Assembly: GCF_017591425.1 (NCBI RefSeq)
Contig: NW_024465801.1
Coordinates: 1 to 64,000, forward strand
Reading direction: 5' to 3'
DNA: 64,000 bases
Source of the DNA: Ochotona curzoniae
Taxonomy: Eukaryota; Chordata; Mammalia; Lagomorpha; Ochotonidae
Both the position numbers and the translations under genes were made by a program. The notes under the pieces are model-generated. The model was not told where the DNA came from. It made no database searches and was given only the letters and a program-made list of their open reading frames with translations. Below, piece by piece: positions 21,665 through 33,565 of the stretch (its first letter is position 1; each line of letters opens with the position of its first letter).

Positions 21665-22600
21665 TCTAGTAGCACTAATTTTATTGCAAAAACATAATTT
21701 CTTTTTTGGTGGGTTAAATAACATTCTGTCATGTGTTTGTGCACATTTTCTTTAGCCATTCATCAGTTTGTGACCTCTGGGTTCATTCCATTTCATTTCC
21801 TCACACTCCCAGGAGTACAATGGCTAGACTATATAATGCATCTATCTTTAGATTTCTGAGGAAACTCCAAGTGCCTCTTGTAAAGATTGTAGTATTTACA
21901 TTGCCACCAAAAGTGTATTAGGGTACATTTCCACCACATTCTCACCAGCATTTGCTATTTCTGTGTTTTCAGATGATGGTTGTTCCAACTAGAGTGAAGT
22001 GAAACCTCATTGTGGATTTACATCAATTTTCTTGATTCTTAGTGATCCTGGGGATTTCTTTTAATGTGTATGTTGCCCATTTGTGTATAATCCTTTCATG
22101 AATACCTGTTAGTGTCCTTTGCACATTTCATCATTGATGATCTGTGTTGTTTATGTTAATGTTCTTGTACTATTTATGCATGTTCAATATTAATTTTTAT
22201 GAGATGCATCACTTCTAAATGTTTTCTTCCATTCATTTCGTTGCCTCTTTGTTGATTGATTCTTTTGCTATTTGGAATCTTCTTAGTTTGATATAATGCC
22301 ATTTAACTATTTTTGCTCTTATTTCCTGTATTTCCTATATTTGCTTCTTATTCCCTGCTGGGCTCTTATCCAAGGAATCTTAACCTATGTCAGTATCTTG
22401 CTGTGTTGATCTTGTTTTCTCCTAGTAATTTAATATTTTCAGGTCTTAAGTTTAGATACTTAATTCAGCATGAGATACCTTTTCTTAGGGTATAAGTGAG
22501 ATTTTTCCCACACTTCTGCATACAAAGGTCCAGTTTTCTCAATAACATTTGTTAAACAGATTCTCCTTTCTCCACGGAGTGATTTTATTTCATTCATCAA
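21665..22600 (-). mobile_element. Old L1 ORF2 3' region
   Basis: Ordered hallmarks of minus-strand L1: CATTCATCAGTTTGTGACC, GAGTACAATGGCTAGACTAT, CACATTCTCACCAGCATTTG, the cofactor-like TTGCCCATTTGTGTATAATC region, and GTTGATTGATTCTTTTGCTA. Many indels; clearly older than the two full-length L1s. Confidence 0.85.
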
Positions 22601-22780
22601 TTAATTTGCTCTAAACGTGTACTTATTTCCGAGGTTACTAAAGTGCCAAGCAACTGAGTACACTTCCAACAACCTGTTGGATAGGTCAGTGGGGCAAAGC
22701 TGTCTGCCCATCATCACGTTGGAACCATTTGAATGCAGCAAAAAGACTTTTTAACATTTTTCAAGGCAGGACTCTATAAC

Positions 22781-22781
<1 letters not shown>

Positions 22782-22815
<34 letters not shown>
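22782..22815. repeat. (AC)n microsatellite
   Basis: Nearly pure dinucleotide run private to tandem copy A; copy B has AAGCTCAG at the equivalent place. Confidence 0.95.
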
Positions 22816-22817
<2 letters not shown>

Positions 22818-23469
22818 GAACAGAATTGTTTTAAATTTATAAGGCTCACCGAGGATCATCACAGGATTGACAGAAAGGAACATTTTATTGTTACAAGCAA
22901 TGGCCATGACATCAAATCAGTTTTACCAACTTGGGACATATGGTTAGAGTCAAAATATGTATACACAGACAAAGTCACACACTGTTTTGGCTGTAGCCAC
23001 CCAAAGTGGGCCCCATCCACATATAAAACCCAGAAACCTTGAACAAAATGCCTTCAGTGTCACTGAAGTCTTCACATTGTTTCACCATCATGGCACCTGC
23101 CAAGAAAATTGACTGGGCTGGAGCCCCAGCTACAAGTTGGAGTGTGATGACTCCTCTCTGCCAGCGTGTGAATCACATTGGCTTGTGTCTTCAGCTGCTG
23201 CTTGTTACCATGTCATCTCTGACTCCCGCTTGTTGAGAATCACTTGCTCTGTAATTCCTGCTTCAATTCTCATGTTCCAGCAGTTGTGGTTTCCCATATT
23301 TTTTCATACGACCATCCTCTTGTCTTGAGATCAAAGACTCAGGAGATTCCAGTGTGTGTACCCTTCTTACAAAATAGCAGTCAGAAGTTAGGCAAAGGTT
23401 CCCTAGCTGCTGACGATGTAAGGCAATAGCGGAAACCCAGAGGTGTGTCTTTTTGGTGGTTACACTCAA

Positions 23470-23471
<2 letters not shown>

Positions 23472-23506
<35 letters not shown>
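23472..23506. repeat. (AC)n microsatellite in unit A
   Basis: Pure run, at the same relative place as the runs at 24909 and 26346, each 1437 bp further on. Confidence 0.95.
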
Positions 23507-23510
<4 letters not shown>

Positions 23511-24135
23511 TCAAGTTCCTCATAGAATCACCCAACCACATTACACCTTACAAGCCAAACAATTGTTTTCAGCAAGCTCCCCAAACACCCCATCTCTTTC
23601 CACATACAAGTCATTAGGTGTCTTTACATAAAGCAGGGGCCTGGAACAAATCCAGCATAAAATACAGCTGGGGGTGGATAGCCATTTCCATGACCTTTTG
23701 GGTAACAGGACATCAGTTGCCCAAAAGACTCCCAGAGGAGAAAGGGGGCAAGCCGTTAAGGAAGAGGCAATGTTCTCTTCATCTTCACAACTTCATCTTC
23801 TCAAGACTCGATCACTGCAGGCATTCACACATTACCAATAACACAGGCCATACCTTCCAGAAAGGTCCTTCTGGAAGCAGTAAACACAGGGTACAAGACA
23901 GTACAACCAAAAGCAAAGTTGTCATAACAACACAACTGCCTACATCATATTATGAGATACAACACAGAATGTTCCAAGCTGTCGTCTTAACAATGCAAGT
24001 GCCCACATTGTATTATGAGATACATTATAGAATATCACAACCCTAGGTGAGTAAAAGAGCATTGGTGCGATACTGAGTGCCAATGTTCAGTAGCTAAGGC
24101 TGCATTTCAAGAATGGTCTTTGTAGAGTGGTCCCC

Positions 24136-24886
24136 TTCTTGGAGCTGTTCCAACAAGTCGATAGGGTAAGTCATCCGTGGAAGGCTGTAAGCCTGCCTGC
24201 TCATTATATCCATCCAAAGGCAGCAAAAAACTTTTTGATAGTTTTCAAAGTGGGACTCTATAAAGCTCAGTAAAATGGGCAAAATTGATTTAAACTCTAT
24301 AATGGTCACAGAGGATCATCCAAGAACTGATAAAAGGAGCACTTACAGTTTTACAAACTGTGGCCATGACAACAAATCTATGTTACCAATTCATGACATA
24401 GGGTTACAGTCACAAGCACGAGTACACAGTGAAAGTTATACACTGTTTTGGCACTTGATTATACACTTGATTCCACCAAGATGGAATCCTATCAACCTGT
24501 AAACCCCACATGTCTCAAACGAGATTTATTTTATGTCACTTAAGTCTTCATATTGTCTTCATCACCATAGGATCTGGCCTGACAGTTGTGGGTATGATGA
24601 CCCCTCCCTCAGGGTATGGATGGCATTGGTTTGTGTGTTCAGCTCCTGCTCTCTTCCTGCCAGTTGTTGTTGACATGCTGTGCATGTTCTGTCACCATTC
24701 TCAGGCTCAAGCAGCTGGATTTTCCCCCTTTATTTCAGAGGGCATCCCCTGGGCTATGCATGTTGGCACTCAGCATGTGCTAGACTGACTCACTTCTCTC
24801 AAAATGGTGGTCAGAAAGGCATCAGAAATGTCTGCTAGCATCTGATTAAAGTAGCAACAGATATTTGTGTTTGTGTCTTGCTGGAA

Positions 24887-24922
<36 letters not shown>

Positions 24923-25575
24923 GCTACTGGAAAGTTCCTCACAAATCACCATGCACTTTATGCCTTATGCACTAAAATCCTCTTTAGTTAGGTCCTCTAC
25001 ATGCCTCCTCCACCCCCTCCTTGTTCTATGAACAAGCAGAAACCTGTGTACCTTCAATAAAATAGGGCCAATTTATCCATTACAAAATAGTGTTGGGCAT
25101 AGCTAACCAACTATGTGGGCTTGTGGCTTATAGTGCATTAGTTGCCACAGAGACTGATAGAGGAAGATGGTCATGAGGCCACCCATAAAGGCATGGGCCT
25201 TGCTAGCCTCATTTTCCCAAAATCATCTTCTCAAAATTCTATCACTATAAGCATTTGCACATTACAATTGATACATGCCTTGTTTTCCAGAAAGCTGCAA
25301 TGGGAAGGCTACAAATAGGGTGTTCTTTCTTATATCCAAAAAAGGACAAAAGCCATCAAAATGATGCCATTTAAAGCATTAAATTATAACATACGATATG
25401 GAATACTGCTACACAAATTTGAGTCCAATATACTGAAATCTCTAGGTGAGTGAAGCATCATTTTATAACTAAATGCTGCTTTGTCATTGTTGTTGTTGTT
25501 GTTCTTGGTCAACTTTCTTTGATAACCTTTACTCATATCAACTTGGCAACTCATTGCATTTATTACATATCGATA
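24136..25575. repeat. ~1.44 kb tandem unit, copy B
   Basis: Second copy: TTCAAAGTGGGACTCTATAA (about 24243), GAGGATCATC (about 24311), TGGCCATGAC (24361), GAGTACACAGTG, (CT)n(CA)n at 24889-24922, CATCTTCTCAAAATTCTATC (about 25223) and CTAGGTGAGT (about 25443). By eye about 65-70% identical to copy A over the alignable parts. Confidence 0.8.
24889..24922. repeat. (CT)n(CA)n microsatellite in unit B
   Basis: A CT run passes into a CA run at 24909, at the homologous place to the AC runs in units A and C. Confidence 0.95.
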
Positions 25576-26340
25576 TGTGGTTACCACTGCAAAACTCAGT
25601 CCACTAGGCTATTTGAAGCCAATAATTTGTATGCCTCCTACCCCCTAAATTCTATTTTACATTTCTCAAGGCAATACTCTATATAGCTCTCTCTTATGGA
25701 CATAATAAATGCTAAGTGGATCACAGACATAAGTTATCAACCCTTTTATACAATGTAGCATACATGTTATTATAAATATTGGCCACTATATTGAATCAGC
25801 TATTGTCAACCAACAATATAAAGTGATATTGCATTGTAGGTACAAGGATGAGTATACACAGATGAAATTTTATTTAAAATATATTTTGGATTTAGCTCCA
25901 TGGAGATGATTTCATATGCCCCTAAAGCCCATCGCTGGATAGACTGAGTCCCAGAATAACATTCCATGCTTAAAAATGTCCTTACCACCAAAACACTCAA
26001 CCATTAAAGCTGTTTGCCAACCTTGGAGTACTGGTTGTAACCCAGAGGACAGCAATTCATCACTTTTGGGCCATGGATAACAGTGTGTTTCTGCCTCTCA
26101 TCGGCTATGCTTTCTCTACTTCTTGCAGACTGAGTTGTTCTCTCTCTAGCACCTCTTGGTCTTCCTCTTGTTCCATCAGCTGTATCATTCTCGAGCTGTG
26201 TTATGACTAGAGTTTTAATCTTGTCGTCCCAACCCATTGCTTGTACTCATGTTGGCAATGGGGAATGCATAAGGAACAATCACTATGCCCACAAACAAGC
26301 GGGATCATCACATAAGATATTCTCCTGTGAGTCCACAGTG

Positions 26341-26371
<31 letters not shown>

Positions 26372-26640
26372 GATTTATATAAATCCACACATAGCTACAC
26401 ATCAACACAGAGATATATCCACCAGTAGCCCCACCCACTAATAGCAAAGCCCAACTAGCCTCTCAGTTCCTTACATAATTATTACAGACTACAGCGTGTC
26501 AAAGCCAACCCATTACATAATAACTGTTTGGTGACCAAGAAGGTGGGCTTGACTACATGACAATGAATGCCAAACAGGCTCACAAATAAAGGGGCCAGAA
26601 CCTTAACAGTTGATAATTTTTGATCTTCAGTTACTCAAGC
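25576..26640. repeat. ~1.44 kb tandem unit, copy C (incomplete)
   Basis: Third copy, more diverged: TTCTCAAGGCAATACTCTAT (about 25664), GTGGATCACAGAC (about 25717), GGCCACTATATTGAATCAGC (25781), GAGTATACACAG (about 25850), and an AC run at 26346-26371. It is cut off by an old L1 at about 26650. A (GTT)n at 25487-25504 lies near the B/C border. Confidence 0.7.
26346..26371. repeat. (AC)n microsatellite in unit C
   Basis: Pure AC run in the homologous position of copy C. Confidence 0.95.
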
Positions 26641-26649
26641 TCATCTTCA

Positions 26650-28690
26650 TAAGAGAGTTTGGTAAGTAGCAGGATAAAAATTCAAAGAACATAAATCATT
26701 GTCTTTATTATACACAAACAATTCTACAGTTGAGAAAGAATTTTTAGGATAAGTCTCATTCAACATAGTGGAAAAAAAAAACCTTAATTAAATATGTTGG
26801 GACAAAACTGATCCAAAAATGAGAAAGATCTCTATGATACATGATGCAAATAACAGAGTATTAAGGAAAGGTTTAGAAGAAGTTATTAGAGGGTGAAGAT
26901 ATCTGTCATGCTAAATGATTGGTAGACACATTTTACCAAAATGATCATATCATCAATAGTAATCTACAGATTGTATGACCCCAAAATCCTTACATTCATC
27001 TCATAAATAGAAAAGATGATACAAAAATTTACATGAAAACATAACAGTTTCCAAATAACCAAAACATGTTTAAACAATACAAACAACGCTGGAGGAAACA
27101 TAATGCCATCTTGTAAGATGTACTAGAAGGCAGTGGTAACCAAAACAGCATGGTATTGATACAAAAAGAGAGAAGATAAATCATAAAATAGAAACTCTTA
27201 AAATGATGCCACACATCTAAAGCCAAGTAATACTCAACAAAAGAACTAAAAACAACCGAGGGAGAAACGGTAGTCTCTTCAACAAAAACTGTTGGGACAA
27301 CTGGATATCAGTCTCTGTAAGTAAGACACTAGACTCCTATATTTCACCTTATACAAAAATCAGCTCCAAATGGATCCAAATCTACACCTACAGTCAGGTA
27401 CCAACAAACTACTAGAAGAAAACATAGAGAACATCTTACAAAGGCTTTTTTTTTTTAACAAGTCATCATATGCACAGGCAGTTAAAAAGAAAATAGACAA
27501 ATAGGATCATATCTAACCAGCAAACTTCTTTACAACAAGGGAAATTGTCATTAAATTGAGGAGGCAACCAACAGAATGGGAGAAAATCTTTTCACTCTAC
27601 AAAATAGAAAAGGGACTAATAACCAAGATTTGCAAAGAGTTTCAGAACATCAACAATAGCAAAACAAGTGACACTGTTAAGAAATGGGTAAAAGTGATGA
27701 ACAGATATTTCTGCAAACATGAAATCCAAAGGGGTAATGGCCACATAAAAAAAAAAAATGCTCCGGTTCCCCAGGCATCAAGGAAATACAAATTAAAACC
27801 ACAGCAAAGTCCCACATAACTCCAGTGATAATGACCTACATGAAGAAGTTGGCAAACAATTATTGCAATTATGTCAGGGGGAAAAGCACCCCGATTCAGT
27901 AATATCAGGAATGTAAACCAATACAACTTTGGAAATCACTATGGAGAGTACTCAGAAAGCTGATAATTGATCTCCCAAATGACTCAGCTTTCACATTTTT
28001 GCAAATATGTACAAAACAACCAACTACATTCAAGAGAACAATCTGCAATCCTGTATTTATAATAACACAATTCACATTGGAGAAGATATGGAATCAACCC
28101 AGGTGCCTGTCAACAGAGGAATGGATAAGGAGATTGTAGTACACCTATTTGATGGAATACTACTAAGCCACAGAGGAATGAAATTTTACCATTTGCCAAA
28201 AAGTAGTCTCAGATAAATACCACTATGCTCAGTGAAAGAAGCCAATGCAAAAGGACAAATACCATATATTCTGTCTTACATAAGAGAACTTCCTTGCAAA
28301 ATACAGAATGAAAAGTTAGGCAACAAGTATACATTTGTAATCTCATAAATGTACAATGTAATGTAAATCAGAGTACTGGGAAGCAAAGAACTGAAATATT
28401 CATCTCTCCTCCAAAATAAAACAGACTCCCAATACAACTGCTAAATACACATTGATAACAAGACACTAGATTCTCTGCAATTGCTTATACCAACACTGTC
28501 ATGGCACACATGGAGTACAACAATAACTGAGCTAAGACTATACATGAAGAACTATATAAGTGTAACATTCAGGGGTCAGTGGGGGGTGGAGGCTAGAGGG
28601 AGAAAATGGAGAGAAATGGGGTAAGCCCTATACTTACAGTGTGTAAAACAGAAAATAAGAATAAAATGGGGGGGGGAAGTTTCCAAAAAA
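26650..28690 (+). mobile_element. Old L1, ORF2 3' half and 3' UTR
   Basis: Plus-strand L1 text with many stops: GTTGGGACAAAACTGATCC, AACAGCATGGTATTGATACA, GAGGCAACCAACAGAATGGG, AATGGATAAGGAGATTGTAG, GGAATACTACTAAGCCACAG, then a G-rich 3' UTR stretch (28580-28620) and an A-run near 28690. The RT core is absent, so it is 5'-truncated. Confidence 0.9.
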
Positions 28691-28696
28691 AAAAAA

Positions 28697-29225
28697 TTGT
28701 CCCAGCTGGAACCTATTATGCTTAGTGAAACAAATCAGTCACAGAAGGACAAATATGTTCTCCCAGACACAAGACAATCAGTATACAACATGTATATAGA
28801 CATGTATACATGTGTATATATACACATGTATAAGCAAATATATACAGTTACATAATAATATATTAAGCAAATATGTATTATTTATTAATATACATGATCT
28901 ATATAAGAGAGACTAGCATAGCAGGATATAATGGTACTATGCAGTTCACATCTCTTTCCACAATTAAAGGAGGGCTACCAATGAAACTTTTAAATATTCC
29001 TCTAAAATATAACACTAAGTTTTCTATCTTTTTGCACATACCATTTAAACATCAATAAGAAACTTGTAAGAAACTTGTACTAAGGGATTAAACTACTGTG
29101 ATAATATAGGGGGACATGGTAGGAGGGAAAATTGGAGAGGAAGAAAAAGGAGGGGGAGGGATAAACCCTTATACCGACAAAACAAATTGTAGAAAACAAA
29201 TTTTCTGAAAATTGTGATAGTGGAA
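28697..29225 (+). mobile_element. Second old L1 3' end
   Basis: Restarts inside the ORF2 C-terminus (CTTAGTGAAACAAATCAGTC, CAGAAGGACAAATATGTTCT) just after the previous L1's tail. It continues to a G-rich stretch (GGAGGGGGAGGGATAAACCC, about 29150) and its end near 29220. This is a separate 5'-truncated insertion or a tandem duplication of the 3' end. Confidence 0.75.
28805..28832. repeat. 28-bp perfect palindrome
   Basis: The two halves, centred between 28818 and 28819, are exact reverse complements (TATACATGTGTATA / TATACACATGTATA). It is AT-rich, inside the old L1 3' end. Confidence 0.9.
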
Positions 29226-29814
29226 ACACAGAAGAATGGGGTACTTTGATATAATCTTAGGTTAAATTTATTTTTATGATCTTAAATATGGAAGGTATAA
29301 ATATCAATGCCATTGGCTAGTAAACCTAGACATAAATGTATGTCAGCAAATTTAAAGACATCTTTATTTTATCCAAATTTGTATGTGTGAATTATGCAAA
29401 AATCAATCTGTAATCCAATTGAAATGCAGCTGCTCAGGGGTTCTTAATGTGTAGACCCAATACAACATGGATGCAATACAACACATGTATAGATGGCAAG
29501 AATCACAAAAGAAGAAAAAGTAAGCAGGTCTGTAACAGCATGAAAAAAATCACTTTAATCTTTTACTACTATTAATCAATTAGAACTACTTCTCACTCTT
29601 CAGTGATTTAATTAACCACAATTCTTGTGAAAAACCTAATAAGAAAATTTCAAAGGTCACATATTTACATCTCTGCTGGATTCTGCAAGTGAGAAGCTAT
29701 AACTTGAAAATTCACAGCACCAAACAAATTTAATCTCTCAAAAAGAATTGAATATTTGCTAATATAAACACAACTACATCTCAGTTTCAGAGTGTTCCAC
29801 TAGCACTCTATTAG
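29226..29814. other. AT-rich unique sequence
   Basis: No ORF above 60 codons, no recognised repeat and no RNA gene. Confidence 0.5.
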
Positions 29815-30345
29815 AAAGGTACTTTTTTGGTATTATTATGATTCTTTTTTAATTTTTATTTTAGATGTTTATATAGTTTGATCAAGGTGGGAAGGATCGA
29901 GGGTTAGGGGAAATTGGGTGTGATAATTGTTTTCAATTTTTCTATTTTTACCTCCTATTTCCCTCCTATTTCTGGAAGAAGAGACAAGGGAAAAAGTCAC
30001 ATCCAGCCTCCCAAGAGCCCCAGGACTCAGGGATGTGGAAGACTCATCTGGTACCAAGCCAGGGTCCCAATGTGGCGCATGTTCCAAGGATTCTAACTAG
30101 GTGATTTTGATAATTCTAAAATGCACGGATAAGGAAACACCTCTAACACCCATTGGCAGACACAGTGGATCTTACTGCCTCCATCTGCCCAGATAATTCT
30201 GTCATCACTTGGTTGGGACAGTTGTCCAATTGGTTCCACCCTCCTTTCTCTGGTTTGGTACCAGATATGTCCACTTCAGGTCCCAGTGGGTTGCCATATT
30301 CTCCATGTGCATCAAGGTCTGCCTTCCATTGCTCTGTCTTTTAAA
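29815..30345 (-). mobile_element. Unclassified V-family element, partial (copy V4)
   Basis: Contains only the non-repetitive ~500 bp portion of the family: CCCTCCTATTTCTGG..., GGCGCATGTTCCAAGGATTC (about 30074), CATTGGCAGACACAGTGGAT, and the long-form block CCATATTCTCCATGTGCATC (about 30295) shared with V2. The ~57-bp array is absent. Confidence 0.6.
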
Positions 30346-30369
30346 CTGAGGATAATTATTTCTTACAGT

Positions 30370-30560
30370 TGGGCCTAAGGACCTGGGCCAGGTGTTTTAG
30401 GCCCCATTGGACACCCCTGCCTCCAGGGCCCATGGACTTGATACGCACAGGACGGCCAAGGATCAAGGCTAGGTGACCAGGGTTCCACCAAATGCCCCAT
30501 CCCTGGGACTCATAGTCAAGGCACCCACAATGCAGGCAGGTCCAAGGACCTAATTCAGCC
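30370..30560. repeat. Dimer of a ~80-bp unit, related to 11345-11490
   Basis: GACCTGGGCCAGGTG (30380) and GATCAAGGCTAGGTG (30461) open two diverged units. CAGGGCCCATGGACTTG and CTGGGACTCATAGTCAAG are the matching later parts, 78-81 bp apart. The second unit aligns with 11395-11485. The family is unknown. Confidence 0.6.
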
Positions 30561-32279
30561 ACAGCACCACAACTATAGCCTGCCCAATGAAATGGGAGAG
30601 GACTCAGATAACTGCTGGATGATGTTTAAGTTCTCTATATATAACAGAGGCTAATTCTCATTCAGAACACTAATCCAACCCACAGTCTCCTTGTAAAGAG
30701 ACTAGGATAAGATTCTCAGAATCTTCTCTCCACCAACCAGTACCGGAATGAACCACCTTAGGGAGGTGGGAATGGCAGTAGGATTCCTGGTGGATGTGAC
30801 CCAGTTCAACATACCAGTCCTGGGTACCACCTGACCACCAAAAGGACCATCTCCTTGCAGCAACAAAGTGGTTTATGCAGCTGACGACACAACAAGGGCA
30901 CAGGGGACAGTGTCCAACTGGACTCTCAGCAGCTTCTGTTATGTCCCTGAGCTCCCAACTACAGAGCCCGTTCACAAAGAGCAGACTGGTGGATGCCAGC
31001 AGGGGTTGATTGCCCCATGGAAGAACCACACTGCTTGAAGACTATACTGCTATTCCTGGCTGGCTTGCCATGTTGTTCCCAGTCACAGCTAGGCCCTGGC
31101 TACTCCCAGCTGACCAGCCAATTCACCAGAGATAACAGCTGACACAAGCAGACACTTGTGTTTATTTAAGAAGCCAACATTTATCTGCCAAGGAAGCAAC
31201 AGACCTCTTTGATTCCAAACGTGGTCGTTCCCAAGCAGGCTGGCTTCTTAGAGAAACCTGTTTTTTCCCCCAGCTCTCTTCCTGGGGATCTGGCTGTCCA
31301 GTGGTGAGCAAACAAGATCTCAATGTGATATGTAATTCTCAGGTACTCTGATATAACTTGTAGAATTCCAAACAGTGGCTTAACTCCTGGGCCAAATGTC
31401 TGCCGCTGTTGTTAGCAAAGTTTGAAAATGTTATTGATTTTTCTCGCTGCCCTCCAAGAGCAACTCTCTCATCTGAAAGATATTTTCAATTATTCTAGGC
31501 AGTTCTTTTACCTTCAGGAAAATACTTGGAGGTCACAGGACTTCAGGAAGCCCCGTAGGAACCTTCCCACTTGTTTTGGGAAGCCGAGGTGGACAGCTAA
31601 CCCACATCAGTATCAGCTGCCCTACTTGCTGAAGTAACCTGATGAAATGATTGGTGGCCCCAGGAATGCCAGAGGCTATGCCACAGGAACCATCACAGCA
31701 GGGATTGGAAGCATATTTGGCTCACAATAAGCTCTAGGGCTAGCTTTGTCTCTTAATATGGCAAAGAAGTTATTTAAAACCCTGACATGAATATGAGCTC
31801 ATGACACGCAGGTCCTTCCATCATCATTTCCAATAAATCCGTTTTACATTTTTGATGCCTCACAAATTCTCACATTTAAAATTCCTGCAAGAATGATACA
31901 AGCGGTATGATTAAGATCCCAAACAAGACCCCTGAGACCCCAAGTCCCCCTCAGCACATGGTGATCTACGGCTGTTAAAGATTGGTTTCTGTTCTCCAGC
32001 TCCTTCCCATGGGACACCAGTTTCCCCAGGGTAAGTCCTTTAAGTTTCTCAGGGAACTCAAAACTTCCCCAGATCAGGGCATTTGGGCTTGGGGTCTTTC
32101 CTGTCCTCTCTGGAGTCACACCGCGTACGACGTGGGAAATAAATATACTAAATAAACTGTATTTCAGAGGAGGGATTCCAGTTAGTGTCAGTCCATCTGT
32201 AAATCATCCTTCATTCTGCGCAAGTGTCATTTCTCAGGAATAAGTCCGGGTTTTCCTCTCCAATCACTTAGAGGAGAGG
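30561..32279. other. Mixed-composition sequence, no gene confirmed
   Basis: About 1.7 kb of moderately GC-rich DNA that may hold old LTR-type or other repeats I cannot name. Frames of 119 (30670-31029, minus) and 91 codons (31844-32119, minus) show no recognised domain. Confidence 0.4.
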
Positions 32280-32992
32280 TGACGGGACCCCGTCCCCCAT
32301 CTATGCTCAGGTGTGGCCCCCAACGGTCACACAGCACAGCTCCACCCGCCTCTCCCAGCCTGGCCCTGCTGACCTGCAGGAAGGAACAGGCTGTGGCCGG
32401 GGACCCAGGGGAGCAGGGGGACTGACCTGAGGAGTGTCCTTCTCCCAGGGTGGCCTGCAGAGGGAACGTCCAATGGGTTCAGGCAGCAGGTAGGGTTGGG
32501 TCCCCACAGCGTGGGCCACGCCCCAGAGAGATGGCCCGGCCTCACAGAGCTGGCCCTGTGCCCACATAGATGGCCCCGCCCACACAGAGATGGCCCCGCC
32601 CACAGCACCGGCCCCGCCCCACAGCGGCGACTCCGCCCCCACAATGCTGACATCTCCCCTCACTACAGACTCCGCCCACAGCGCCGGCCCCCACCTTGCA
32701 GATTCTGCCCCCATAGGGATGACTCTGCCCCACCTTGTAGACCCTGCCCCTAGGCCGGCCCTGTTCTCTCGCACCTCACCCACCCCCCGGAGGTAAAGCC
32801 CCCCTGTGTTTTCCTGAGAGTGGCGGCGATGGGCGGAGCCGTGTGGGCAGCAGCCAATCCTCGTGGAGAGCGACCCTTGGGGCTTGTGACGCAGGGAGGC
32901 CTTGTGATGGAGGGGGTGCAGGCACACACAGAGGGAAGTGTGAGCCTGAGTGGTGTACTCGCTGGTGAGCAAGCACGCCTGCTGGGTCAGGT
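32280..32992. promoter_or_regulatory. CpG-rich, promoter-like block
   Basis: A sharp rise in G+C and CpG within AT-rich surroundings. It contains many CCGCCC/GGGCGG boxes, a CCAAT box (32854-32858), a GC box (32831-32836), a GGCGGCGATGGGCGGAGC stretch and a GTGACGCAG CRE-like site. Downstream on the plus strand are two good 5' splice-site matches: CTG|GTGAGC (32964/32965) and CAG|GTAGGA (32990/32991). This could be a CpG-island promoter with a noncoding first exon on the plus strand, perhaps bidirectional. It could equally be a GC-rich repeat or LTR. No downstream exon is identifiable. The 221-codon minus-strand frame (32307-32972) follows the internal repeat and is probably incidental. Confidence 0.4.
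32505..32762. repeat. ~20-bp GC-box minisatellite
   Basis: About 13 units of 16-21 bp around CACAGAGATGGCCCCGCCCA. The two best matches are consecutive (about 32563-32602). Most units carry a GCCCCGCCC or CTCCGCCC core, an Sp1-type GC box, giving a clustered array of potential Sp-family sites. Confidence 0.85.
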
Positions 32993-33555
32993 AGGAAGTT
33001 ATGTTCCTATCTTAGCTATGTTTTCCAGGGGCTTTTTAAGGTATCCTGATGAACACAAAACAGGTGTTGATTGCCAGGGCTAGAGAAGGATGGCACTGAT
33101 CTGGTGCCCATGTCATAGGCCTCTTAGGTGTGTTTAGGAACAGGTGTTGCTCTGGTTTTTCCTTTAGGACGGTATGCGTGCTGGGACTGGAGATACTTTC
33201 TGTTTTATCATGTAATTATAATGGGTTCACCTGTTAGACTAGAACTCAAGGGATGAACTGAGAGAGTTTACATTGTTGAGGAAGAGAGAAAGGAAATGAG
33301 ACAGAGTTGCCTGAGCTCTTAGATGGCCTGTCAGGGAAATAGAATTCACTCTAAGCACATTCACATAGCTAAATACAATTTTCACCAAGATTTTCAAGGT
33401 GTGAATTTAGAATGAGTTACCAATGGCAATAATTGACGTGTACAATAAATGACTTACTTTGTGTTACCTAATTTCTATTCCTTTGATTGGAATATGATGT
33501 ATTGCTACTTTGTGTTCTAACACAAATGCTAACTTAGTTTTTAAAAAGGGATGGC
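32993..33555. other. Unique sequence downstream of CpG-rich block
   Basis: No ORF, recognised repeat or RNA gene. If the block at 32280-32992 is a promoter, this would be first-intron sequence. Confidence 0.4.
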
Positions 33556-33565
33556 GTGAAAAACA

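Larger units (their letters stand above)
22645..24135. repeat. ~1.44 kb tandem unit, copy A
   Basis: First of three diverged head-to-tail copies. Shared anchors: TTCAAGGCAGGACTCTATA (about 22760), GAGGATCATC (about 22850), TGGCCATGAC (22901), GTATACACAGAC (about 22960), an AC microsatellite (23472), CATCTTCTCAAGACTCGATC (about 23792) and CTAGGTGAGT (about 24043). It carries an extra (AC)n at 22782-22815. The family is not recognised and no conserved ORF is seen. Confidence 0.8.

Noticed and set aside
23472..26371. CRISPR-like array suggested by regularly spaced repeats (1437-bp interval)
   Set aside because: The repeated signal is a CA microsatellite inside diverged 1.44 kb tandem units in a mammalian genome. 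There is no short repeat/spacer structure.
30561..32279. Endogenous retrovirus or solo LTR
   Set aside because: No TG...CA ends with target duplication, primer-binding site or gag/pol motif could be identified, so no call is made.
32307..32972. 221-codon minus-strand frame with Trp-Gly repeats
   Set aside because: The repetitiveness follows the ~20-bp minisatellite, and the unit length is not a steady multiple of three. No domain is recognisable and the frame spans the promoter-like block.
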